Positions 43,353-51,016 of a stretch of DNA of 64,000 bases are shown here, piece after piece. The DNA is from Pseudomonas mucoides (lineage in GTDB: Bacteria; Pseudomonadota; Gammaproteobacteria; Pseudomonadales; Pseudomonadaceae): NCBI RefSeq assembly GCF_015461845.1, contig NZ_JACOPW010000004.1:124001-188000 (forward strand). The letters run 5' to 3'. The translations under genes were made by a program, and so were the position numbers. Numbering within the stretch: position 1 is the stretch's first letter; every line of letters starts with the position of its first letter. The notes under the pieces are model-generated. The model ran no database searches and had not been told where the DNA came from. It saw only the letters and a list, made by a program, of their open reading frames with translations.

Positions 43353-44563
43353 GTCTGATTCAACGCATCGACGCCCTCCTGCCGCAGACTCAATGCGGCA
43401 AGTGTGGCCACCCCGGATGCAAGCCCTACGCCGAAGGCATCGCCAGCGGCGAGCCGATCAACAAGTGCCCGCCCGGCGGCAGTGAGACCATTGCGGCATT
43501 GGCCGACCTGTTGAAAGTACCGGTGCTGGAACTGGACACCAGTCGCGGTTCAGCCCCGGCGCAGATTGCCTATATTCGCGAAGCCGAATGCATCGGTTGC
43601 ACCAAATGCATCCAGGCCTGCCCGGTCGACGCCATTGTTGGCGCGGCCAAGTTGATGCACACGGTAATCATCGACGAATGCACCGGTTGCGACCTCTGCG
43701 TGGCGCCCTGCCCGGTGGACTGCATCGAGATGCGCCCGTTGCCGCTGGCCACGGTACTGCCGATTGTCGGAGGCCTGGCCTTCAGCCTTGAAGAGCAACG
43801 CGCTCGCGCCACCAAACGCAACCATGCAAGGCGCCGCTTTGAACAACGCAACGCCCGCTTGCAGCGCGAGGAACAACAGAAAATCGCAGAACGTCAGGCC
43901 CGCGCCCAACGCGCTGTTGCACACAGTGAAGTGACGACGGCTGACCCGGTGCAAGCGGCGCTTGAACGCGTGCGCGCACAAAAAGCGGCGAACGCTGATG
44001 CGGCGTTGAAAAAGGCCAAGATCGATGTGGCGATGAGTCGGGCGCAGCTGAACAAGTCGCTCAAGGCCTTCGGGCATCCACCGACCTTCGAGCAGCAATC
44101 GCAACTGATCGTGCTGCAACAACAGTTCGAGGCCGCCGAACAGGCTTTGGCGCAACTGGAAAGCACTTCAGCAGCCCCCCCGACGCCAGTGGTCCCGGCG
44201 AAGGATGCCGAGTTGAAGCGGGCGAAGATTCAGTTGGCCATGCGTCGCGCCGAACTCAAGAAAGCCCAGACCAACGAAGCACCGGCCGAACAGCTCGAAG
44301 CCCTGCAACAAGCGCTCAATGAGGCGGAACAGGCGTTGCACGTCGCGGAAGCGGCGAGTGAACAACCGCTGCCGGACCTGACACGCATCGAAAAGCGCCC
44401 CATCGACAGCCAGCTTCGACAGCTGAAAACCGAATTGGCCTACGCCCGTGCCGACGTCAGCAAACTCGAACGAGGTGCGGACACCCCGAACGAATTGATC
44501 GCCAAGGCCCGCGCGCGGCTGCTGGAAGCCCAGCGCCAGGTGGATGCCTATGTCGCCCCTTGA
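43349..44563 (+). CDS. rnfB: RnfB-like polyferredoxin with a three-repeat C-terminal extension
   Basis: 404 residues; ordinary pseudomonad RnfB is about 190. It starts MSLIQRIDALLPQTQCGKCG, so the usual N-terminal membrane helix is missing. The [4Fe-4S] domain CGKCGHPGC plus Cys40 is intact, as are two ferredoxin motifs (CIGCTKCIQACP at 81, CTGCDLCVAPCP at 111). From 145 on it is charged and helical, with three repeats of about 69 residues starting near 219 (ALKKAKIDVAMSRAQL), 288 (ELKRAKIQLAMRRAEL) and 356 (RQLKTELAYARADV). These resemble the Ala/Lys-rich C-terminal tail of RnfC, and no rnfC exists between this gene and rnfD. Confidence 0.85.
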   Translation: MSLIQRIDALLPQTQCGKCGHPGCKPYAEGIASGEPINKCPPGGSETIAALADLLKVPVLELDTSRGSAPAQIAYIREAECIGCTKCIQACPVDAIVGAAKLMHTVIIDECTGCDLCVAPCPVDCIEMRPLPLATVLPIVGGLAFSLEEQRARATKRNHARRRFEQRNARLQREEQQKIAERQARAQRAVAHSEVTTADPVQAALERVRAQKAANADAALKKAKIDVAMSRAQLNKSLKAFGHPPTFEQQSQLIVLQQQFEAAEQALAQLESTSAAPPTPVVPAKDAELKRAKIQLAMRRAELKKAQTNEAPAEQLEALQQALNEAEQALHVAEAASEQPLPDLTRIEKRPIDSQLRQLKTELAYARADVSKLERGADTPNELIAKARARLLEAQRQVDAYVAP

Positions 44564-45539
44564 ATCGGTGGACGAACGCCTCCAGCAGGCCATGAAGCTG
44601 GTGTTGCTGGCCACCGTGCCGGGGATGCTGACGTTGTTTTGGCTGTATGGCTGGGGCGTCTTGATCAACCTGATACTGGCGGCCGCCACCGCGCTGGCGG
44701 TTGAAGGTGCCGTGTTGCGACTTCGCCGGCGTCCGCTCAAACCCACGTTGAGCGACGGTAGCGCGCTGGTCAGTGCGACGTTGCTGGCGCTGGCATTGCC
44801 GCCGTACTGTCCGTGGTGGTTGACGGTCTGTGCAGCGGCGTTCGCGATACTCGGCAAACAGTTGTATGGCGGGGTGGGCAAGAATCCGTTCAACCCGGCG
44901 ATGCTCGGTTTCGCTCTGGTGCTGGTGACGTTTCCCCAACAGATGACGCACTGGCCATCCTCCCACGGCATGGACTTGCTCGGCGGCCTGCAACAGATAT
45001 TCGGCTTCAACCTCAGCGCGACACCAGACGCCTGGGCCCAGGCCACCGCACTGGACAGCCTGCGCATCAACAAAAGCCTGACCATGGACGAACTCTTTGC
45101 CGGCAACCCGGCATTCGGTCATTTCGGCGGACGCGGCGTGGAATGGGTCAACCTGGCTTTTCTCGCCGGCGGCCTCTTTCTCCTGCAACGTCGAGTGTTC
45201 AGCTGGCATGCACCGGTCGGCATGCTCGCCAGCCTGTTTGTCATCAGCCTGCTGTGCTGGAACGGTTCGGGCTCCGATTCCCATGGCTCACCGCTGTTTC
45301 ATCTGCTCACCGGAGCCACCATGCTGGGGGCTTTTTTCATTGTCACTGAACCGGTGTCCGGGGCAAAAAACGCAGGTGCCCGATTGCTCTTTGGTCTCGG
45401 TGTCGGCTTGCTGACTTACCTGATACGGACCTGGGGCGGTTATCCGGACGGATTGGCATTTGCCGTGCTGCTGATGAACCTTTGTGTACCGGCGCTGGAG
45501 CGTTTTATCGCGTCCAGGCAGGAGCCAGTGACCCCATGA
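44550..45539 (+). CDS. rnfD: RnfD-like flavoprotein membrane subunit
   Basis: 329 residues from MSPLESVDERLQQ; an ATG six bases upstream is equally possible. About ten helices. GKQLYGGVGKNPFNPAMLG is the family signature and Thr166 (QATALDSL) aligns with the threonine carrying covalent FMN. It overlaps the end of rnfB by 14 bases, leaving no room for rnfC, which normally lies here. Confidence 0.87.
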   Translation: MSPLESVDERLQQAMKLVLLATVPGMLTLFWLYGWGVLINLILAAATALAVEGAVLRLRRRPLKPTLSDGSALVSATLLALALPPYCPWWLTVCAAAFAILGKQLYGGVGKNPFNPAMLGFALVLVTFPQQMTHWPSSHGMDLLGGLQQIFGFNLSATPDAWAQATALDSLRINKSLTMDELFAGNPAFGHFGGRGVEWVNLAFLAGGLFLLQRRVFSWHAPVGMLASLFVISLLCWNGSGSDSHGSPLFHLLTGATMLGAFFIVTEPVSGAKNAGARLLFGLGVGLLTYLIRTWGGYPDGLAFAVLLMNLCVPALERFIASRQEPVTP

Positions 45540-46147
45540 ACCGAGCGTCCAGTGTGGTGATTCTGGTGTTACTGGCCGGATTGGGAATCGGCGCGACTTA
45601 CTTCGCGCACCACAGCAGCGCCCCGCGCATTGCGGCAGAACAACGGCTGATCGACAGTCGCAACCTGCTGGACCTGCTACCGCCGGAAAACTACGACAAT
45701 CAACCACTGGAACAGCCGCTCGACCTCGCCAACATCCCGTTGGCCAACAGCACGCTGCTGGGCGGCAACCTGGCGACCAAGGCCGGCCAGCCGAGCGCGG
45801 TATTGCTGCGCAGCCAGACTCTGGGCTATGAAGGCAAAATCGAGTTGATGATTGCCATCGATGCCAACGGTAAGTTGTTGGGGGTCAAAACCCTCAAGCA
45901 ATCGGAAACGCCGGGGCTGGGGGGCAAGATCGCCGACTGGCCGAACGCATGGCTTCAGGTGTTTACCGGTAAGTCCCGCAACGACCCCGGCGACACGGGC
46001 TGGGCCTTGAAAAAGGATCAGGGACAATTCGATCAGGTGGCAGGGGCGACCATCACTTCAAGGGCGGTGATCAGCGCCATTCATGACGCCTTGCGCTACT
46101 TCGATGAACACCGCGATCAATTGATCGGGAGTGGCGCCCATGACTAA
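45536..46147 (+). CDS. rnfG: RnfG-like covalent-FMN subunit
   Basis: 203 residues: one N-terminal anchor (10-27), then a periplasmic FMN domain. The flavinylation motif is intact in DQVAGATITS, with Thr172 as attachment residue, and SETPGLGGKI is the conserved neighbour. Overlaps rnfD by ATGA. Its flavin would be attached by ApbE, whose gene is not in this window. Confidence 0.88.
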   Translation: MNRASSVVILVLLAGLGIGATYFAHHSSAPRIAAEQRLIDSRNLLDLLPPENYDNQPLEQPLDLANIPLANSTLLGGNLATKAGQPSAVLLRSQTLGYEGKIELMIAIDANGKLLGVKTLKQSETPGLGGKIADWPNAWLQVFTGKSRNDPGDTGWALKKDQGQFDQVAGATITSRAVISAIHDALRYFDEHRDQLIGSGAHD

Positions 46148-46649
46148 GTCATCGACCCTGCAAAACTCACTGTTGCTGGCGCCCCTGATCGGCGCCACGA
46201 CCTCCTGGACGGCGGCGCTGGGACTGTGGCTGATGTTCATCGTGGTCATCAGTGCTTACGGCATTGGCATGTGGGCCTTGCGATCGCGACTGGTGCCGTC
46301 CGCCCGCTTGCTTGCCAGTATCCTGCTGGCCGCCACGCTCACCAGCTGCGCGCAAATGGCCGCACAAGTGTTGTCACTTCAATCGCACCAGCCTGTGGCC
46401 CTTTACGCAGGACTGATCGCCCTGCAGTGCGTTGTGCTGGAATACAACGGTTTCTTCCAGAGCCCGCGCCGTGATCGCTTGCGCCTATGCGCCGTGTTTG
46501 GCGCATTGATGCTGGGCCTGGGCCTGCTGCGAGAGCTCCTTGGCAACGGTGGTCTGCACCTCGCCACGCTAGTCCCCGGCGGGTTCATCCTGCTGGGAGT
46601 GTTGATTGCCGCACGTCAGGCATGGGCTCGCTCGACGCCCTCACATTGA
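46140..46649 (+). CDS. rnfE: RnfE-like membrane subunit, short, one cluster cysteine lost
   Basis: 169 residues from MTKSSTLQNSLLLAP; canonical RnfE is about 230, so this is a short form. The first helix motif LLGLCPLLA of RnfE reads LLLAPLIGA here (Ala14 for Cys), while the second Cys is kept (LIALQCVVLEYNGFF, Cys97). The block LRELLGNGGL ... LVPGGFILLGVLIA supports the family. Last rnf gene before nth; overlaps rnfG by eight bases. Confidence 0.8.
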   Translation: MTKSSTLQNSLLLAPLIGATTSWTAALGLWLMFIVVISAYGIGMWALRSRLVPSARLLASILLAATLTSCAQMAAQVLSLQSHQPVALYAGLIALQCVVLEYNGFFQSPRRDRLRLCAVFGALMLGLGLLRELLGNGGLHLATLVPGGFILLGVLIAARQAWARSTPSH

Positions 46650-46679
46650 TTGACTGTTTTTTAGGGAAACGCATCGCCC

Positions 46680-47318
46680 ATGAATGCCGCAAAACGTTTG
46701 GAAATTTTCCGCCGGTTTCACGAAGACAACCCGGAACCCAAGACTGAACTGGCCTATTCGTCGCCCTTCGAATTGCTGATTGCCGTCATTCTTTCTGCTC
46801 AGTCGACCGATGTCGGCGTCAACAAGGCCACCGCCAAACTCTATCCCGTGGCCAACACCCCGGCGGCGATCTACGCGCTCGGCGTCGAAGGGCTGTCGGA
46901 ATACATCAAGACGATCGGCCTGTTTAACAGCAAAGCGAAAAACGTGATCGAAACCTGTCGCTTGCTGGTGGAACGCCACGGCGGTGAAGTCCCGCAAACC
47001 CGCGAGGAACTGGAAGCGCTCCCGGGCGTCGGCCGCAAGACGGCGAACGTGGTGCTCAATACCGCCTTTCGCCAACTGACCATGGCCGTGGACACCCATA
47101 TCTTCCGGGTCAGCAACCGCACCGGAATTGCTCCCGGCAAGAATGTCGTCGAGGTTGAGCAGAAACTGATGAAATTTGTACCCAAGCAATACCTGCTCGA
47201 CTCGCATCACTGGCTGATCCTTCACGGGCGTTACGTTTGCCTGGCCCGCAAGCCCCGCTGCGGCAGCTGCCGGATCGAGGACTTATGCGAATACAAGCAA
47301 AAGACCTCGGACGATTGA
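46680..47318 (+). CDS. nth: Endonuclease III
   Basis: 212 residues. Bifunctional DNA glycosylase/AP lyase for oxidised pyrimidines in base-excision repair. The helix-hairpin-helix LPGVGRKTANVVL contains catalytic Lys120 and the Asp138 (MAVDTHIFRVSNR) is in place; a C-terminal [4Fe-4S] motif reads C-x6-C-x2-C-x5-C (CLARKPRCGSCRIEDLC). nth follows rnf directly in many gammaproteobacteria, 30 bases after rnfE. Confidence 0.96.
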   Translation: MNAAKRLEIFRRFHEDNPEPKTELAYSSPFELLIAVILSAQSTDVGVNKATAKLYPVANTPAAIYALGVEGLSEYIKTIGLFNSKAKNVIETCRLLVERHGGEVPQTREELEALPGVGRKTANVVLNTAFRQLTMAVDTHIFRVSNRTGIAPGKNVVEVEQKLMKFVPKQYLLDSHHWLILHGRYVCLARKPRCGSCRIEDLCEYKQKTSDD

Positions 47319-47424
47319 GGCGCTATTAAAATTATTGATGCATCGATTGAAAAAATCTTTTTTACCCGCCGGGCGATTATCGATATAAGGGGCGCCAAAG
47401 GCAGTCTTAGCCTGGAGTTGACCT

Positions 47425-47604
47425 ATGAGCACTGGCAAAGAGCAATTGGACGTAGAAGACGACTTCACACCCGTTGAGGCCGAAGACGCTGAACCGGTGG
47501 TAGAAGTGGCAAAGACCAACCTGAGCAAACGTCGCACCATCGACAACCTGCTGGAGGAGCGCCGACTGCAAAAGCAATTGGCCGACTACGATTTTGACCT
47601 GTAA
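47425..47604 (+). CDS. PA3496-family small acidic protein
   Basis: 59 residues, MSTGKEQLDVEDDFTPVE ... NLLEERRLQKQLADYDFDL, preceded by TGGAG. An acidic N-terminal half precedes a basic/helical C-terminal half. It matches the small gene that follows nth in P. aeruginosa (PA3496), a family listed as putative envelope-integrity proteins. Its own terminator follows directly. Confidence 0.75.
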   Translation: MSTGKEQLDVEDDFTPVEAEDAEPVVEVAKTNLSKRRTIDNLLEERRLQKQLADYDFDL

Positions 47605-47608
47605 CCCC

Positions 47609-47638
47609 TAAAAGCCTCCCGAAACGGAGGCTTTTTAC
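47609..47638 (+). terminator. Terminator of the PA3496-family gene
   Basis: AAAGCCTCC (47611-47619) and GGAGGCTTT (47627-47634) flank CGAAAC, then T4-5. Confidence 0.85.
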
Positions 47639-47686
47639 TAAGCGCCAATCACTGATGAGCACGGCGTCATCAGACGTGGGTGGCAC

Positions 47687-48313
47687 TTATACCAGGCCAT
47701 TGCGTTGAGCCAGTTCGATCAGGTCGACCAGGGAGCGAGCATTAAGCTTCAACAACAGGCGGGTTTTGTAGGTACTGACGGTTTTATTGCTGAGAAACAT
47801 TCCATCGGCAATCTCCTTATTGGTCTTTCCTCTGGCCAACTGTTGTAAAACCATCATTTCGCGTCCGGACAAACGATCCACCATATCGGCTTCACTGGCA
47901 TTGCCAAGACTTGACCGCACGGTATGCAACGCTTGATTCGGAAAGTAACTGTAGCCTGACAGCACGGCTTTTATTGCACTGAGCAACTCAGTCAGGTCCT
48001 GTTGTTTACATACATAGCCAGCAGCCCCCGACTGCATGCAACGCATGGAAAAATGCCCCGGTGCCTGTGAAGTCAATATCAGCACTTTAAGTGGCATCGC
48101 CGTCGATGTCAGTCGCGCAATGACCTCCAGCCCATCCAGCTTGGGTATTCCAATATCCAGAATGACAATGTCCGGCATTAGTTCACGGGCCAGTTGTAAT
48201 GCGTCCACGCCGTTATCTGTTTCTGCAATGACTTCGTAGCCATGGCGCTCCATTAGCATACGCACCGCAAGACGAATGACGGGGTGATCATCCACGATCA
48301 GCACTTTATTCAT
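47687..48313 (-). CDS. Orphan BvgA/EvgA-like response regulator (NarL/LuxR type)
   Basis: 208 residues from MNKVLIVDDHPVIRL. Receiver with D53 in IVILDIGIPKLDGLEVIARL and a LuxR-type HTH at about 145-205 (TNKEIADGMFLSNKTVSTYKTRLLLKLNA). The receiver and HTH are very close to Bordetella BvgA and to Pseudomonas RocA-type regulators, which pair with unorthodox BvgS/RocS kinases. No kinase gene is nearby, so its partner is encoded elsewhere. Paired repeats 105-140 bp upstream match the EvgA/BvgA half-site and suggest autoregulation. Confidence 0.85.
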   Translation of the reverse strand: MNKVLIVDDHPVIRLAVRMLMERHGYEVIAETDNGVDALQLARELMPDIVILDIGIPKLDGLEVIARLTSTAMPLKVLILTSQAPGHFSMRCMQSGAAGYVCKQQDLTELLSAIKAVLSGYSYFPNQALHTVRSSLGNASEADMVDRLSGREMMVLQQLARGKTNKEIADGMFLSNKTVSTYKTRLLLKLNARSLVDLIELAQRNGLV

Positions 48314-48911
48314 GGGCAAGTCCAATTTCGCTGTTCGAATTTTTAGAGCCCGCACAATAGCCTAGTCGCTTCATCCATGGCATGCCGCCGCCCTCAGCCA
48401 CCCACAACCAGAGACATTTCTTACAAATTTAAAAGATTGGTCCTACAAATTTCTTAAAACAAATTGCATCCTGCACGGTATCAAATTTCGCGCACCCAGC
48501 CTTCCGGCCATTTTTCCGTACCGAATTACGGCAATAAAAAACATTAATCCATCACGCGCGCGCCTCCGACAAAAAAACCAGTACTCAGCTACACTCGAAA
48601 ACTGGCAAGACGCTCCCCTCAATAGAAAACCTTACACAAAAAATATCATCTTCCGGCACAACAAATTACTTATTTCAGGACACACTTAAAAATCAGACAA
48701 CCCACAATGTTTTCCAGCAAAACATGCCACACAAAAAAACAACACTCAAACACTTACGCCACCTCACCAAAACTTTAAAACATACAACTCGAAATCGGAG
48801 AATTCCCCAACTATATTGCCAGCAGCTTTCGCACAACAGATTCCAACAACCCAACAAACAAACCTTTAAACCATCGAGCAAAAGTTAATACCACAATGAG
48901 CAAAGACCATT
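48314..48911. other. AT-rich intergenic islet
   Basis: About 600 bp, visibly poorer in GC than the flanks, with no credible gene on either strand. It contains the regulator's presumed operator and, in its right half, A/C-rich sequence leading to the membrane-protein gene at 48912. Composition suggests acquired or fast-evolving DNA. Confidence 0.55.
48419..48452 (-). promoter_or_regulatory. Paired TCYTACAAATTT direct repeats
   Basis: TCTTACAAATTT (48419-48430) and TCCTACAAATTT (48441-48452) are 22 bp apart, two helical turns, on the same face. The first contains TTCTTACA, the EvgA-type half-site TTCYTACA, and TTTCTTA, the BvgA heptad, which also recurs at 48450-48456. Confidence 0.55.
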
Positions 48912-49514
48912 ATGAAACCCAAAAGAAAAATGACGACCCCCATGACTATCATTGCAATATTCGCGACACTGTCTGAAGCATCCGCGGCTCTTTCATTGCC
49001 CTTTCTCGGCGATGAAGAACGAGCGCTGTACATCTGGTTTCTGATCAGCTTTCCGTTTTATTTGCTTTTCCTGTTCTTCGTGACCCTTAACTTCAATTAT
49101 CGGTCGCTTTACGCGCCTTCTGATTTTGAAAAGGGAGAGCACTTTTTAGCTGTCATGAAAAGCGCTGATCGCAAGGACAACACTGCCTCCATGCCTAATC
49201 TTGCGGCCCGGCATTACGTCTGCCTGCCTGAACGGCTGAAGGATCTGCACATCGTCGATACGCGCGTAACGGGTCAGCCGTTAGCGTTCAGCTCACTGCT
49301 GGAGAGCATTCAGCCCCCACAGAAAAACCTCGCGCAAGTGATCGTATTTCTCACGTGCGGCGACTCGGAGACATCGCTGAAAGAAAGCGTGCTCAAGCAT
49401 TCGAAACTGACAAGGAAGCGCAGCGGTTCTATCTTCTGCGTTGCTTATAATTCGAGCTCTCAAGCGCTGACAATCATTGGGCAAACGTTTTATCCGGCAG
49501 AGACCGGCAGGTAG
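48912..49514 (+). CDS. Membrane protein of unknown function in the AT-rich islet
   Basis: 200 residues. Two hydrophobic helices lie near the start (about 10-30 and 40-62: YIWFLISFPFYLLFLFFVTL), then a soluble domain with a mixed alpha/beta pattern ending GSIFCVAYNSSSQALTIIGQTFYP. Codon use is less GC-biased than neighbours and the ribosome site is weak, both signs of transfer. No family recognised. Its place next to the orphan regulator, about 600 bp away and divergent, makes it a candidate target. Confidence 0.6.
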   Translation: MKPKRKMTTPMTIIAIFATLSEASAALSLPFLGDEERALYIWFLISFPFYLLFLFFVTLNFNYRSLYAPSDFEKGEHFLAVMKSADRKDNTASMPNLAARHYVCLPERLKDLHIVDTRVTGQPLAFSSLLESIQPPQKNLAQVIVFLTCGDSETSLKESVLKHSKLTRKRSGSIFCVAYNSSSQALTIIGQTFYPAETGR

Positions 49515-49617
49515 CTCTTGAAGAGCAAAAGGAGAGAAAAGCAGCAGAAAGGCGTAACAGGCATCAAGAACAAGCTGAATGCTCGAAGAATGCCAGGTAG
49601 AACATCCCCATTACGAG

Positions 49618-49646
49618 GTGTGGCCTTGTCACCGACAAGGCCACAC
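49618..49646 (-). terminator. argG terminator hairpin
   Basis: 13-bp arms GTGTGGCCTTGTC and GACAAGGCCACAC flank ACC. No strong U-tract follows on the reverse strand, so efficiency is uncertain. Confidence 0.6.
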
Positions 49647-49669
49647 TTCTATTACCAACGGCAAAGGTC

Positions 49670-50887
49670 TCAGAACAGCTTGCGGCCTTTGTTCGCGGCA
49701 ATGCGCATACGCAGGGCGTTGAGCTTGATGAAGCCCGCTGCGTCGGCCTGGTTGTAAGCACCACCGTCTTCTTCGAAGGTCGCGATATTGGCGTCGAACA
49801 ACGATTCGTCAGACTTGCGACCGGTCACGATCACGTTGCCCTTGTACAGCTTCAGGCGAACAACGCCGTTCACGTGGGCCTGGGACGCATCGATCATCTG
49901 TTGCAACATCAGACGCTCAGGGCTCCACCAGTAACCGGTGTAGATCAGGCTGGCGTATTTCGGCATCAGCTCGTCTTTGAGGTGAGCCACTTCGCGGTCC
50001 AGGGTGATCGATTCGATCGCACGGTGAGCGCGCAGCATGATGGTGCCACCAGGCGTTTCGTAGCAACCACGGGACTTCATGCCCACGTAACGGTTCTCGA
50101 CGATGTCGAGACGGCCGATACCGTGTTCACCACCGATACGGTTCAGGGTCGCCAGCACGGTGGCCGGGGTCATTTCGACGCCGTCCAGTGCGACGATGTC
50201 GCCGTTACGGTAGGTCAGTTCCAGGTATTGCGGTTTGTCTGGAGCGTTCTCCGGGGAGACGGTCCATTTCCACATATCTTCTTCGTGCTCGGTCCAGGTG
50301 TCTTCCAGCACGCCGCCTTCATAGGAGATGTGCAGCAGGTTGGCATCCATCGAGTACGGGGATTTTTTCTTGCCGTGACGCTCGATCGGGATGTTGTGCT
50401 TTTCAGCGTAATCCATCAGCTTTTCACGGGACAGCAGGTCCCATTCGCGCCACGGAGCGATCACTTTCACACCTGGCTTCAAGGCGTACGCGCCCAGTTC
50501 GAAACGAACCTGGTCATTGCCCTTGCCGGTGGCACCGTGGGAAATGGCGTCAGCACCGGTTTCGTTGGCGATTTCGATCAGGCGTTTGGCGATCAACGGA
50601 CGAGCGATGGAAGTACCCAGCAGGTACTCGCCTTCGTAAACGGTGTTGGCGCGGAACATCGGGAAAACGAAATCACGCACGAATTCTTCGCGCAAGTCGT
50701 CGATGTAGATCTCTTTGACGCCCATGGCCTGTGCCTTGGCGCGCGCAGGTTCGACCTCTTCGCCCTGACCCAGGTCAGCGGTGAAGGTCACCACTTCACA
50801 GTTATAAGTATCCTGCAGCCACTTGAGGATCACCGAAGTGTCCAGGCCGCCGGAATACGCCAGAACGACCTTGTTTACGTCCGCCAT
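49670..50887 (-). CDS. argG: Argininosuccinate synthase
   Basis: 405 residues. Joins citrulline and aspartate with ATP, penultimate step of arginine synthesis. P-loop YSGGLDTS is at 11-18, then SHGATGKGNDQVRFE and SPYSMDANLLHISYEGG, the citrulline/aspartate-binding signatures. Complete. Gene order argG-motY-pyrC-rnt is that of P. aeruginosa. Confidence 0.97.
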   Translation of the reverse strand: MADVNKVVLAYSGGLDTSVILKWLQDTYNCEVVTFTADLGQGEEVEPARAKAQAMGVKEIYIDDLREEFVRDFVFPMFRANTVYEGEYLLGTSIARPLIAKRLIEIANETGADAISHGATGKGNDQVRFELGAYALKPGVKVIAPWREWDLLSREKLMDYAEKHNIPIERHGKKKSPYSMDANLLHISYEGGVLEDTWTEHEEDMWKWTVSPENAPDKPQYLELTYRNGDIVALDGVEMTPATVLATLNRIGGEHGIGRLDIVENRYVGMKSRGCYETPGGTIMLRAHRAIESITLDREVAHLKDELMPKYASLIYTGYWWSPERLMLQQMIDASQAHVNGVVRLKLYKGNVIVTGRKSDESLFDANIATFEEDGGAYNQADAAGFIKLNALRMRIAANKGRKLF

Positions 50888-51016
50888 GCCATCACTCCAC
50901 GGGGTTCTACGGAAAGCCGTGAAGTCTACCGGTCATACGAAATAATTTACAGTGTCGCGACAGCTTATGACGACGAAGCGACAGATTCTGTCGATCGGGC
51001 GACGATTTCAGCAGGC

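Noticed and set aside
44544..44563. A hidden or frameshifted rnfC between rnfB and rnfD
   Set aside because: The two genes overlap here, so there is no unassigned sequence in which rnfC remnants could lie other than the RnfB tail itself.
49450..49592. Second frame with a charged EEQKERKAAERR-like tail after the islet gene
   Set aside because: It begins just after a stop, has no start or ribosome site and overlaps the membrane-protein gene; likely chance.
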